Shown piece after piece: positions 17,388 through 26,196 of a stretch of 64,000 bases of DNA. Source of the stretch: Ulvibacter sp. MAR_2010_11 (GTDB lineage: Bacteria > Bacteroidota > Bacteroidia > Flavobacteriales > Flavobacteriaceae); contig NZ_PHTY01000001.1 of NCBI RefSeq assembly GCF_002813135.1, positions 367,501-431,500 on the forward strand, written 5' to 3'. Below the pieces are notes generated by a model. That model did no database searches and had not been told where the DNA came from. It worked only from the letters and a program-made list of their open reading frames with translations. The number at the start of each line of letters is the position of its first letter. The first letter of the stretch is position 1. The translations under genes were made by a program, and so were the position numbers.

Positions 17388-17783
17388 ATGAAAAAATTAG
17401 TGCTTATAGCGTGTATATCGTTGATTAGCTTTGCCGCTGCAGCGCAGGCCAAGATTAGCTTTAAGACCGATACCGTAGATTACGGAAACATTGCAAAAGG
17501 TAGTGACGGTGTTCGTGTATTTGAATTTACAAATACCGGGAATGCTCCATTGATAATTACAGATGTGAAATCAAGTTGTGGATGTACAGTACCCAAAAAA
17601 CCGGATGGTCCCGTTGCACCGGGTGCGTCAAGCTCAATTGAGGTTAAGTATGATACAAATCGTGTTGGACCTATTAGAAAGACAATCACAGTATATTCGA
17701 ACGCAGATGAACCAATTAAGGCGCTTAAAATTAAAGGTGAAGTGCTGGAGGAAGGAAAAAGCGTTTTGGAGAAAACCGGATAA
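17388..17783 (+). CDS. DUF1573 (ASH/HYDIN-like) secreted protein
   Basis: About 131-aa exported protein: signal peptide MKKLVLIACISLISFAAAAQ, then one Ig-like DUF1573 domain (FEFTNTGNAPLIITDVKSSC and GCTVPKKP, with the conserved SCGCTVP). DUF1573 is very common in Bacteroidota; its function is unknown, probably binding at the cell surface or periplasm. An ATG at 17376 would add four residues (MLEI) before the signal peptide. Divergent from valS, followed by a strong terminator. Confidence 0.9.
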   Translation: MKKLVLIACISLISFAAAAQAKISFKTDTVDYGNIAKGSDGVRVFEFTNTGNAPLIITDVKSSCGCTVPKKPDGPVAPGASSSIEVKYDTNRVGPIRKTITVYSNADEPIKALKIKGEVLEEGKSVLEKTG

Positions 17784-17803
17784 CGATTATAACAAATAAA
17801 TAG

Positions 17804-17838
17804 AATCCGTGTTGTCTTTCGATAACACGGATTTTTTT
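17804..17838 (+). terminator. Intrinsic terminator between convergent genes
   Basis: AATCCGTGTT (17804-17813) and AACACGGATT (17824-17833) form a perfect 10-bp stem followed by T8. It serves the DUF1573 gene; its end touches the stop of the convergent protease gene. Confidence 0.93.
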
Positions 17839-19190
17839 TATATAATTTTTTTAAGAGTAAATCGCACCTTAGATTGAATGCCGTTTCGTTCAATTATCAA
17901 TGAAATATTTCTTCCTTCTTTCGAGCTAAAAAGTTCGACCAATTCGTATAGTTTGTATCTATAGGCAAGCGTATTGTTTATACTAATAATTTCATCTCCC
18001 TTTTCAATTCCGGCCAATGCTGCCGGCGACTCTCCTCTCACATCGGCTACTACAAATTTTGGTGCGAGAAAAAAGCTGTATACTTTTTGGGTATAAATAC
18101 GAACAGCACCATTTGTTTCATTGACATCCTGTGTATTAATAAGGTTGTTGAATTTATCTTTTTCATCCTTTACTACTACCAAACCATCGTGTTCTACGGT
18201 TATACCGCTCATGTTATAGTGGAAAGAATCGTTGAAATTACCATTCTTTTTGAGAATCATTCTCTGGTTGGGATAGTCCATAATCACGCTAAAACGTTTT
18301 AGAATTTCGCCACCCAAGCTTCCATTGCGTTCTTTGTAAAAACTGATACTGTCTGTAGCGTTTTTGTTTGGGAATGCCACATGAACATCGCGAAGCTTAA
18401 AGTCACCTAAACTCGCTTCTTTGAGTCGGGATCTTTTTCCGAAGATATTTCCACTTAGACCCAGTCCTAAAAAATCTTCAAAATAGTTTTTCGGGGATTC
18501 TGTTATAATGCCTGTTTCATCAAAAAGCCATAAGGCATCACTGGAGCCGCTGTCGATTAATAATGTTGCCTTTTTTGGAAATGTTTCTGAAGAAATTGTA
18601 ATATCCACATACGGTTTGTTTTCATGCATTGTGAGATTAAAAACTTCACAATTACTACAAATTTTAGGGGTGTATTTTTCAGGATTATAAAAGACAATTC
18701 GCTTTCCAATATAATCTGTTCTTACAATAAATTTTTTAAAGAAATCATATCCCAGTATGCCGTGTACAGGAAGTCCCATTCGCGGTGACAGGTTTAATGC
18801 TTGTTCAAAAATTACATATATCGTATGATCATTATCTACAGCATCTCCAATCTTTACAGTGTTGTTTTTACTACGCAGAGCATCAATACTCCCGCCATCT
18901 CCCAATCCTCTAATTTTCAACGGCCTTGTATTCCTTAATTCCAACGAATCATCCTGCGACACTCCAAACAGAATCGTGGCGTTTACACCTGTATCCAATA
19001 AAAATGAAAGCTTTGTGCCATTCACCTCCACAGGGATTACCACAAGGTTATTGACTAATTCGAATGCAACACGATCTTTTACTTTATTTTCCGGAAGGAA
19101 AAATCCACTTTGAGAAAATGCAGTGGCTATACCCCCTAAAAATACTCCCAGTAGTAGGGCAATCTTCAATATTTTAAAATTCTTTTTCAA
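17838..19190 (-). CDS. Retropepsin-like aspartic protease with PDZ domain
   Basis: About 450-aa exported protein. After a signal peptide (KKNFKILKIALLLGVFLGG...FSQ) come two aspartyl-protease lobes, with FLLDTGVNAT in the first and LLIDSGSSDAL in the second, i.e. both catalytic D-T/S-G motifs within one chain. A C-terminal PDZ domain follows (SPAALAGIEKGDEIISINN). The double active site in one polypeptide resembles gag-asp/retropepsin-like bacterial proteases; the target is unknown. No ATG exists at the 5' end; I chose TTG 19190 because it starts the signal peptide, but TTG 19229 is also possible. Confidence 0.85.
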   Translation of the reverse strand: MKKNFKILKIALLLGVFLGGIATAFSQSGFFLPENKVKDRVAFELVNNLVVIPVEVNGTKLSFLLDTGVNATILFGVSQDDSLELRNTRPLKIRGLGDGGSIDALRSKNNTVKIGDAVDNDHTIYVIFEQALNLSPRMGLPVHGILGYDFFKKFIVRTDYIGKRIVFYNPEKYTPKICSNCEVFNLTMHENKPYVDITISSETFPKKATLLIDSGSSDALWLFDETGIITESPKNYFEDFLGLGLSGNIFGKRSRLKEASLGDFKLRDVHVAFPNKNATDSISFYKERNGSLGGEILKRFSVIMDYPNQRMILKKNGNFNDSFHYNMSGITVEHDGLVVVKDEKDKFNNLINTQDVNETNGAVRIYTQKVYSFFLAPKFVVADVRGESPAALAGIEKGDEIISINNTLAYRYKLYELVELFSSKEGRNISLIIERNGIQSKVRFTLKKII

Positions 19191-19284
19191 TGGAATTGAA
19201 GATATAAAAAATTGCCCAAAGTAGCGCAATACAGTATGGATTTATAAAATATATTTCGCAACTTTGTTTCCTAATATATTAGCC

Positions 19285-20475
19285 ATGCCTTCAGTTTCGA
19301 ATAAAGGAAAAAACATGCCGGAATCACCTATTAGAAAGTTGGTTCCCTATGCCGAAAAAGCATATAAGCAGAACAAAACCGTTTATCATTTAAATATTGG
19401 TCAACCGGACATTAAGACACCGCAAATTGCCATGGATGCAGTTGCAACTCATAGTCTCGAAGTACTGGCCTATTCACGATCGGAAGGTTCGGAAGACTAC
19501 CGAAAGAAAATAGCGAACTACTATAAAAATAATGAAATAATCGTTGAAGCCAACGATATTATAGTAACCACCGGTGGAAGTGAAGCACTCCTTTTTGCAA
19601 TGGGAAGTATCGCCGATGTGGGTGACGAAATAATCATCCCTGAGCCTTTTTACGCCAATTACAACGGTTTTGCAACGGCGTCGGGTGTTACTATTGTTCC
19701 CGTTATTTCAAAAATTGAAAACAACTTCGCCTTACCTCCTATTTCAGAATTCGAAAAATTAATTACCCCGAAAACCAGGGCCATCCTTATTTGTAATCCC
19801 GGAAATCCCACAGGCTACCTTTATTCAAAAGAAGAAATTAAAACCCTCGCTTCCATCGTTAAAAAACACGATTTATTTTTGGTATCCGATGAAGTGTATC
19901 GCGAATTCACCTACGATGGCTTCGAACACTATTCTATCCTTCAAGAGGAAGGGATGGGCGAATACGGTATTATTATCGATTCGGTTTCGAAACGCTACAG
20001 TATGTGTGGAGCGCGAATAGGGTGTCTTGTTTCTAAAAACAAAGAGGTAATGCATACGGCTCTAAAATTTGCCCAGGCACGTTTAAGCCCGCCAACCTTT
20101 GCGCAAATTGCCAGTGAAGCTGCTTTGGAAACGCCTCAAAGCTATTTCGACGAGGTTATTTCCGAGTATCAGGAGCGTCGCGATACATTAATTAAACATT
20201 TACAAGCCATTCCAGGTGTAAAAGTTGGGATGCCAAAAGGAGCGTTTTACTGTATTGTAGAACTTCCAGTTAAAAATAGTGACGCCTTTGCACAGTGGCT
20301 TCTGGAAAAATTCGATCACAACGGCGAAACGGTGATGGTTGCTCCGGCAGCCGGATTCTATTCCAGTCCCGGGGTTGGTTTAAATCAGGTGCGTATCGCC
20401 TATGTCCTTAAAAAAGAGAGTTTGATTAGGGCCGTTGAAATCTTAAAAGTTGCTCTGGAACAATACCGCGATTAA
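19285..20475 (+). CDS. Class I/II PLP-dependent aminotransferase (aspartate aminotransferase-like)
   Basis: 396-aa cytoplasmic fold-type I aminotransferase. Motifs: HLNIGQPDIKTP (substrate loop), ICNPGNPTGYLYS, SDEVYREFTYDG, and the PLP lysine in DSVSKRYSMCGARIGCLVS. This places it in the AspC/class I group; the amino acid used cannot be fixed from sequence. Start ATG 19285 (MPSVSNKGKN...); a second ATG lies 10 codons in. The stop TAA shares one base with the murB start (TAATG), so they are translationally coupled. Confidence 0.92.
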   Translation: MPSVSNKGKNMPESPIRKLVPYAEKAYKQNKTVYHLNIGQPDIKTPQIAMDAVATHSLEVLAYSRSEGSEDYRKKIANYYKNNEIIVEANDIIVTTGGSEALLFAMGSIADVGDEIIIPEPFYANYNGFATASGVTIVPVISKIENNFALPPISEFEKLITPKTRAILICNPGNPTGYLYSKEEIKTLASIVKKHDLFLVSDEVYREFTYDGFEHYSILQEEGMGEYGIIIDSVSKRYSMCGARIGCLVSKNKEVMHTALKFAQARLSPPTFAQIASEAALETPQSYFDEVISEYQERRDTLIKHLQAIPGVKVGMPKGAFYCIVELPVKNSDAFAQWLLEKFDHNGETVMVAPAAGFYSSPGVGLNQVRIAYVLKKESLIRAVEILKVALEQYRD

Positions 20476-21488
20476 TGCAAATTGAACACAACAAATCACT
20501 TAAATTATTCAATACCTTCGGAATTGATTGTAAAGCCGATTTGTTTGCTGAAATACAAACGGTTCCCGAATTAAAAGAAGCACTTGCCGAAGCAAAAAAC
20601 AAACCCCTATTTATTTTAGGTGGAGGAAGCAATATGCTGCTCACCAAAGATGTTCACGCCTTTGTCTTGTATATCAATTTAAAAGGTATTTCGGTGGTTT
20701 CCGAAGATGACGATTTCATTACCATGCAGGTAATGGCCGGCGAGAACTGGCATGAATTTGTGCAATACTGCATCGAACACGATTATGGAGGAGTTGAAAA
20801 TTTATCGCTCATCCCCGGAAATGTAGGTACTGCTCCTATTCAGAATATTGGTGCCTATGGCGTCGAACTTAAAGATGTTTTTAAGAGTTGTACTGCTGTT
20901 GCTATTGAAACACAACAGGAACGAACTTTCAGTAAGGAGGAATGTAAATTCGACTACAGAAACTCAATTTTTAAATCCGAAATTAAAGGGAAATATATTA
21001 TCACTTCCGTGACCTTTACCCTCTCAAAGTGGAAACATATTTTGCATACCTCCTACGGGGCGATAAAAGATCATCTAGCGGCAAAGCACATCGATATCCC
21101 TACCATTAAAGATATTTCGGAAGCGGTAATTGCCATTCGACAATCCAAACTACCCGACCCGAAAGAATTGGGGAATAGCGGAAGTTTTTTCAAAAATCCT
21201 GTAGTTGATGGTGAGACTTTTAAAAGCTTCCGACTGCAATATCCGGATGCTCCCTTTTATGAAGTTTCAGCGACCGAATTTAAAATTCCCGCTGCCTGGT
21301 TAATAGAACAGGCGGGATTTAAAGGACAGCGCTTTGGCGATGCGGGAGTGCATAAAAATCAGGCGTTGGTGCTTGTAAATCACGGTGATGCCACCGGAAA
21401 TGAAATTTGGGAGCTCGCCATAAAAATTCAGAAGGCGGTAAAAGAAAAATTCGGGATCTACATTGAGCCCGAAGTGAATGTGTTTTAA
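20475..21488 (+). CDS. murB: UDP-N-acetylenolpyruvoylglucosamine reductase
   Basis: 337-aa FAD- and NADPH-dependent enzyme giving UDP-N-acetylmuramate for peptidoglycan. FAD-binding PLFILGGGSNMLLT, SLIPGNVGTAPIQNIGAYG, and the catalytic serine stretch NSGSFFKNPV are present; the presence of the loop LPDPKELGNSGS with length 337 fits type I MurB (E. coli-like). Coupled to the aminotransferase upstream. Its last bases overlap the stop of the convergent fasciclin gene. Confidence 0.97.
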   Translation: MQIEHNKSLKLFNTFGIDCKADLFAEIQTVPELKEALAEAKNKPLFILGGGSNMLLTKDVHAFVLYINLKGISVVSEDDDFITMQVMAGENWHEFVQYCIEHDYGGVENLSLIPGNVGTAPIQNIGAYGVELKDVFKSCTAVAIETQQERTFSKEECKFDYRNSIFKSEIKGKYIITSVTFTLSKWKHILHTSYGAIKDHLAAKHIDIPTIKDISEAVIAIRQSKLPDPKELGNSGSFFKNPVVDGETFKSFRLQYPDAPFYEVSATEFKIPAAWLIEQAGFKGQRFGDAGVHKNQALVLVNHGDATGNEIWELAIKIQKAVKEKFGIYIEPEVNVF

Positions 21489-22096
21489 TCGGCTAAAAAC
21501 ACAGTGTCCAAAGTATGCACTACGCCGTTGTTCGCTTTAATATCACTCTTCCCAACAATTCCTTTTTCGCCATTAATACCGGTAACAACAATATCACTAC
21601 CTTTCTTTGTTACTTTTAAGGTCGCTCCGGATATGGTAGTTAGTACATAACTTCCACCGTTCGTTTTAATATTTTGAACCAGAGAAACCGAATCGTGATT
21701 TCCTTCCACAATGTGCATTTTCAACATGGCAACCAAAGCTTCCTTGTTCTTAGGATTTAAGAAACTTTCCCGCTTGGCTTTTTCCATGGCATCGAAAGCC
21801 GCGGTGGTAGGTGCCAAAACTGTATATGGCCCCTGCTCTTTCATCAAAATATCTGTCATTCCCGCGGAAACTAAAAAACTCGCAAAAGTCTTCAATTCGG
21901 GAGTTACCATCACCTTACTCATCACACTTTTGGTTTGGGCTTTTTCGGCTTCGGTAGGAATTTTTTTCACCTTAGGTGCTACTGTGTCGGCCTTAGTTTC
22001 CATAGTCTCGGCATTTGTGTCTTTTGCATCGTTCTTACAAGCTGAAACAACTGCCAATACAGCACAAATACACAGAAATCGTTTTATATAATTCAT
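21485..22096 (-). CDS. Fasciclin (FAS1) domain lipoprotein
   Basis: 203-aa lipoprotein: the signal peptide ends in VVSAC (Cys20), then a charged linker of about 45 residues, and one FAS1 domain (TPELKTFASFLVSAGMTDIL... VLAPTTAAFDAM... VVHTLDTVFL). FAS1 domains mediate adhesion or ligand binding at surfaces. Monocistronic and convergent with murB. Confidence 0.92.
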   Translation of the reverse strand: MNYIKRFLCICAVLAVVSACKNDAKDTNAETMETKADTVAPKVKKIPTEAEKAQTKSVMSKVMVTPELKTFASFLVSAGMTDILMKEQGPYTVLAPTTAAFDAMEKAKRESFLNPKNKEALVAMLKMHIVEGNHDSVSLVQNIKTNGGSYVLTTISGATLKVTKKGSDIVVTGINGEKGIVGKSDIKANNGVVHTLDTVFLAD

Positions 22097-22162
22097 ATCT
22101 TAATTGTTCAAAAATTAATGCTAAAAATAGTCAAATTACCTCCACATCACCAAGAAAGATTG

Positions 22163-22170
22163 TATTTTTG
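22163..22170 (+). promoter_or_regulatory. Candidate -7 box (TATTTTTG) upstream of the small membrane protein gene
   Basis: Exact TAnnTTTG match, 17 nt before the ATG at 22188. It may drive the whole run of same-strand genes up to the NRAMP gene. Confidence 0.5.
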
Positions 22171-22187
22171 TACTTCAAAATAAAGGT

Positions 22188-22391
22188 ATGGGACTTTTTA
22201 TAATCACATTTATTGTTTTGCTGCTTGCAGTCGCAGGAATTGCAATTAAGATTTGGGGTAAAAAAGACGGAAAGTTTGCCGGAACATGCGCAAGTCAGAG
22301 TCCGTTTTTAAACAAGGATGGTGAAGCGTGTGGGTTCTGCGGAAAAACGCCCGACCAGTTTGAATCTTGTACCGAAGAACCTCATCTATAA
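22188..22391 (+). CDS. Small Cys-rich membrane protein
   Basis: 67 aa: one N-terminal TM helix (about 3-23), then a short domain with four cysteines (CASQSPFLNKDGEACGFCGK, then C at the end of FESC). The Cys spacing could bind a metal or make disulfides. I know similar short proteins only as membrane or secreted proteins of flavobacteria, without a function. It precedes the glycosyltransferase gene by 20 nt, so the two are probably co-transcribed. Confidence 0.75.
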   Translation: MGLFIITFIVLLLAVAGIAIKIWGKKDGKFAGTCASQSPFLNKDGEACGFCGKTPDQFESCTEEPHL

Positions 22392-22411
22392 CATAAATTC
22401 TCGAGCAGCCT

Positions 22412-23506
22412 ATGGTGCTACTTTACGTATTTGCTGCAGTTGTTGTAATAAACTGTCTGTACTACTTCTTATTTTCCAAATTTTCTTTTTTTAATGCTTT
22501 TGAAAAAAATACCTCAACCGCTTTCCCGGTTTCCTTATTGGTCTGTGCAAAGAACGAAGCCGAAAATCTAAGAAAACACATTCCGCTTTGGTTGAAGCAA
22601 AACTATCCTTATTTTGAGATAATTCTAATTAATGACGCCTCCTACGACGATACTTTGGAGGTAATGGAGCAATTTGCCGAAACCGATGCACGCATTAAAA
22701 TTGTAAATGTTGAAAATAACGAAGCTTTTTGGGCCAATAAAAAGTATGCACTTACACTGGGTATTAAAAAGGCTAAACACATGCGAATGGTCTTTACCGA
22801 TGCCGATTGCCGTCCGGCAAGCGACGTGTGGCTTCAAGAAATGGCAACTCACTTTACAGAAGATAAACAACTTATATTAGGATACGGAGCTTATGAAAAG
22901 GGAACTTCATTTCTTAATAGACTAATTCGTTTTGAAACCCTAATGACTGCGGTTCAGTATTTTTCGTACGCTCAATGCGGAATCCCGTATATGGGCGTTG
23001 GTCGAAACCTCGCCTACACAGGCGATTTGTATCATAGCACCAACGGCTTTATGTCGCATATAAAAGTTGCTTCAGGGGACGACGATTTATTTGTAAATGA
23101 AGTGGCAACCAAAAACAATACGGCAATTTGTGTTGCTGAAAATGCTTTTACTTATTCTTTACCTAAAAAAACCTGGAAGACCTGGATGCTTCAGAAGAAA
23201 AGACATATTACTACCGCTAAATTATACAAAACCCAACATCGATTACTGTTAGCGCTGTACTACCTAACCAATTTTCTGTTTTGGCCCCTTGCAATTTTGT
23301 GTTTAGTATTTTTAGATTGGAGACTACCGTTATTGCTTATTGTGATAAGATTTGCTGCGCAATGGATCATTGTAGGGAAATCGGCAAAAAAATTAAAAGA
23401 GAATGATATTATTGCCTGGATTCCATTTTTAGAACTGTTTTTAGTATTCGCACAATTGAGTATCTTTATTTCCGGTAGCACATCAAAATCGACGCGTTGG
23501 AAATAA
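22412..23506 (+). CDS. Family 2 glycosyltransferase, membrane bound
   Basis: 364-aa enzyme with a GT-A domain: LLVCAKNEAENLRKHIP, ILINDASYDDT, and the DxD-type TDADCRP; an acceptor/processive-type stretch KTWMLQKKRHITTAKLY resembles QxxRW. An N-terminal TM helix (about 3-20) and two or three C-terminal TM helices place it in the inner membrane, catalytic face cytoplasmic. It probably makes a surface glycan or glycolipid; donor and acceptor are unknown. Its end overlaps the sigma-factor gene by 10 nt. Confidence 0.9.
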   Translation: MVLLYVFAAVVVINCLYYFLFSKFSFFNAFEKNTSTAFPVSLLVCAKNEAENLRKHIPLWLKQNYPYFEIILINDASYDDTLEVMEQFAETDARIKIVNVENNEAFWANKKYALTLGIKKAKHMRMVFTDADCRPASDVWLQEMATHFTEDKQLILGYGAYEKGTSFLNRLIRFETLMTAVQYFSYAQCGIPYMGVGRNLAYTGDLYHSTNGFMSHIKVASGDDDLFVNEVATKNNTAICVAENAFTYSLPKKTWKTWMLQKKRHITTAKLYKTQHRLLLALYYLTNFLFWPLAILCLVFLDWRLPLLLIVIRFAAQWIIVGKSAKKLKENDIIAWIPFLELFLVFAQLSIFISGSTSKSTRWK

Positions 23507-24069
23507 CTAAGGAAGAAATTCTGCATCAAATTCAGAAGGCGAAAAAAGGCAAACAAAGTGCTTTCAGTTTTTTGCTGGATTATTTTTGGAATGAAGTCTA
23601 TGGATTTCAAATTAAACGCGTAAAAGACGAATACGAAGCCGAGGACATCGCGATCGAAACCTTTTCGAAAGCCTTCGATAAAATTGAAACTTTCGATGAA
23701 AATTACACCTTTGGAACCTGGCTCGTTGCAATTTCAAAAAACATCCAAATAGACAAAACCCGAAAGAAAAATGCGTCTATTTACGCCCAAACTACCGATG
23801 CCAGTGAGGAACACATCAAAAAAATTGCCGATCACAATCCAACACCTGAAGACAAACTTATTACCGAACAAAATTTAGCCGAACTACTGCAATTTATAAA
23901 GGAACTAAAACCCCATTATCAGGAAGTAATCAATCTGCGCTATTTTCAGGAAATGAGCTATAACGAAATCTCCGAATCGCTACAAGAACCACTTAACAAC
24001 GTAAAAGTACGCTTGTTACGCGCCAAGAAACTTTTAGCCGAAATTATCACACAAAATCATACCCCGTGA
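23497..24069 (+). CDS. ECF-type RNA polymerase sigma factor
   Basis: 190 aa with sigma region 2 (AFSFLLDYFWNEVYGFQIKR, DEYEAEDIAIETFSKAF, TWLVAISKNIQID) and region 4 (LPHYQEVI-like KPHYQEVINLRYFQEMSYNE... NNVKVRLLRAKKLL). No region 3, so it is an extracytoplasmic-function sigma. No anti-sigma gene is adjacent. The only plausible start is TTG 23497, inside the last codons of the glycosyltransferase gene. It overlaps the NRAMP gene by 4 nt. Regulon unknown. Confidence 0.92.
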   Translation: MEITKEEILHQIQKAKKGKQSAFSFLLDYFWNEVYGFQIKRVKDEYEAEDIAIETFSKAFDKIETFDENYTFGTWLVAISKNIQIDKTRKKNASIYAQTTDASEEHIKKIADHNPTPEDKLITEQNLAELLQFIKELKPHYQEVINLRYFQEMSYNEISESLQEPLNNVKVRLLRAKKLLAEIITQNHTP

Positions 24070-25274
24070 TACGCGCGGTGCAAAAATTAGGCCCCGGCTT
24101 TCTTTTTGCCGGAGCGGCCATTGGGGTCTCACATTTGGTACAGTCTACACGAGCGGGAGCCGATTTCGGATTTGGGTTGTTGTGGGCTTTGTTACTCATC
24201 AATGCTGTAAAGTATCCCTTCTTCGAATTTGGACCGCGATATGCTTCGGCTACCGGCGAGAGTTTGCTTAAGGGTTATGAAAAATTAGGAAAAGGTGTTT
24301 TGATTGCCTATTTCGTAATTTCATTCGCCACCATGTTTACCATACAAACTGCCGTAACTATTGTAACGGCAGGAATTGCCGCTTCACTCTTCGAAAGCGG
24401 ATCTATAGTACTTTGGACAGCGATAATCACGGCCATCTGCTTTGCGATTCTAATTATTGGACGCTATAAAATTCTCGATTCCCTGATGAAAATTATAGTG
24501 TTATGTCTAACTATTAGTACGCTTATTGCCGTTGGTTTGGCTATTCAACCCGAGATGGTAGTTACATTTACACAGGTGATTCCAACCGATGCGCTTTCCG
24601 TAGCTTTTTTAATTGCCTTTATGGGCTGGATGCCCGCCCCCCTCGATATTTCTATCTGGCAATCTATTTGGACCGTAGAAAAAAAGAAGCTGGATCCAAC
24701 CATTACTGTGCGACAATCTCGTTTCGATTTTAATGTGGGATTTTTTACCACTATCGTTCTGGCGATAGGTTTTCTGGCCTTGGGCGCTTTGGTGATGTAT
24801 GGAAGCGGCGATGGGTTTTCTTCGGAAGCCGGTACATTTGCAAATCAGTTAATTTCGATGTACACCTTCAGTTTGGGTGACGGAGCCAAAATAATTATTG
24901 GGATTGCCGCCTTAACCACAATGTTTAGTACTACTCTCACAACACTGGATGCCTCACCCCGCGTGATGCAGAGCACCACCGAAATTCTTTCGGGGAAACT
25001 ATTTAAACGCGGATATTTGTTGTGGCTTTTAATTTTGGTATTCGGTACTTTGGCTATCTTTTTCTTTTTTATATCTGAAATGGGACTGCTTATAAAAGTT
25101 GCTACCATCCTATCCTTTTTAACAGCTCCGTTTTACGCTATTATCAGTTATAAACTGCTCACCGGCAAGCATACGCCCGAAGCAGCGAGGCCTTCAAAAT
25201 TTATGAAGGGATATAGTATAGTCTCTATCGTGATATTAATTGCTTTTAGTATTTGGTATCTCACCACCTTATAA
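24066..25274 (+). CDS. NRAMP-family transporter lacking the canonical metal motifs
   Basis: 402-aa, about 11 TM helices, GTG start overlapping the sigma gene by 4 nt. The family match comes from [12 protein letters not shown] in TM1, FPRYA-like sequence after TM2, the TM6 stretch and the overall hydrophobicity. However, where NRAMP transporters have DPGN in TM1 this protein has GVSH, and the TM6 MPH motif is MPAP. The Asp, Asn and Met that coordinate manganese or iron in characterised members are thus missing or changed, so a Mn/Fe role should not be assumed. It may carry another ion. A lipA transcript starts 40 nt downstream. Confidence 0.85.
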   Translation: MIRAVQKLGPGFLFAGAAIGVSHLVQSTRAGADFGFGLLWALLLINAVKYPFFEFGPRYASATGESLLKGYEKLGKGVLIAYFVISFATMFTIQTAVTIVTAGIAASLFESGSIVLWTAIITAICFAILIIGRYKILDSLMKIIVLCLTISTLIAVGLAIQPEMVVTFTQVIPTDALSVAFLIAFMGWMPAPLDISIWQSIWTVEKKKLDPTITVRQSRFDFNVGFFTTIVLAIGFLALGALVMYGSGDGFSSEAGTFANQLISMYTFSLGDGAKIIIGIAALTTMFSTTLTTLDASPRVMQSTTEILSGKLFKRGYLLWLLILVFGTLAIFFFFISEMGLLIKVATILSFLTAPFYAIISYKLLTGKHTPEAARPSKFMKGYSIVSIVILIAFSIWYLTTL

Positions 25275-25298
25275 TGCAATTTTTAGAGGGAATCTTAG

Positions 25299-25306
25299 TA
25301 TCTTTG
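25299..25306 (+). promoter_or_regulatory. Candidate -7 box (TATCTTTG) of lipA
   Basis: Exact TAnnTTTG match, 8 nt before the lipA ATG at 25315. Confidence 0.55.
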
Positions 25307-25314
25307 TCCAGCTT

Positions 25315-26187
25315 ATGAATTCAGAAATTATAGACATTCAAAAACCTGCACCCAAACCAAAATGGCTAAGGGTAAAGCTGCCTACCGGTAAAAAATACAC
25401 CGAGTTACGCGGATTGGTCGATAAATACAAATTACATACCATTTGCACCTCCGGAAGCTGCCCCAATATGGGTGAATGCTGGACCGAAGGTACCGCCACC
25501 TTTATGATTTTAGGAAATACCTGTACAAGATCCTGCGGTTTTTGCGGCGTTAAAACAGGAAGACCTGAAACAGTGGATTGGGATGAACCCGAAAAAGTAG
25601 CACGCTCCATCAAACTCATGGAAATTAAGCACGCGGTGATTACATCGGTAGATAGAGACGATTTAAAAGACATGGGTTCTATTCTTTGGGCTGAAACTAT
25701 AAAAGCTATCCGACGAATGAATCCCGAAACAACTTTGGAAACACTAATTCCCGATTTTCAAGGTGTCACCCGAAATATTGACCGAATCATTGCAGTAAAA
25801 CCCGAAGTGGTTTCACATAATATGGAAACGGTAAAGCGATTGACACGCGAAGTACGTATTCAGGCGAAATACGAACGCAGCCTCGAAGTACTTCGGTATT
25901 TAAAAGATCAAGGGATTGAGCGTACTAAAAGTGGCATCATGTTGGGACTTGGCGAAACCGAAGCAGAGGTATTACAAACTATGGAAGATCTTCGGAAAGT
26001 AGGTTTAAATATCGTAACGCTGGGCCAATATTTACAACCCTCAAAAAGACATCTTCCCGTAAAGGAATTTATCCACCCCGATCAATTTGCACGCTTTGAA
26101 AAAATTGGATACGAAATGGGCTTCCGTCATGTTGAAAGTGGTGCCTTGGTTCGGTCGTCTTATAAAGCGCAAAAGCATCTTACCTAG
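25315..26187 (+). CDS. lipA: Lipoyl synthase
   Basis: 290-aa radical-SAM enzyme inserting two sulfurs into the octanoyl group bound to lipoyl domains. The radical SAM cluster motif CTRSCGFC and the N-terminal auxiliary-cluster motif [12 protein letters not shown] are complete. The ATG at 25315 gives the usual N-terminus; the frame stays open upstream to 25240 but inside the NRAMP gene. Followed after 9 nt by gap. Confidence 0.97.
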   Translation: MNSEIIDIQKPAPKPKWLRVKLPTGKKYTELRGLVDKYKLHTICTSGSCPNMGECWTEGTATFMILGNTCTRSCGFCGVKTGRPETVDWDEPEKVARSIKLMEIKHAVITSVDRDDLKDMGSILWAETIKAIRRMNPETTLETLIPDFQGVTRNIDRIIAVKPEVVSHNMETVKRLTREVRIQAKYERSLEVLRYLKDQGIERTKSGIMLGLGETEAEVLQTMEDLRKVGLNIVTLGQYLQPSKRHLPVKEFIHPDQFARFEKIGYEMGFRHVESGALVRSSYKAQKHLT

Positions 26188-26196
26188 CTTCAGTCA

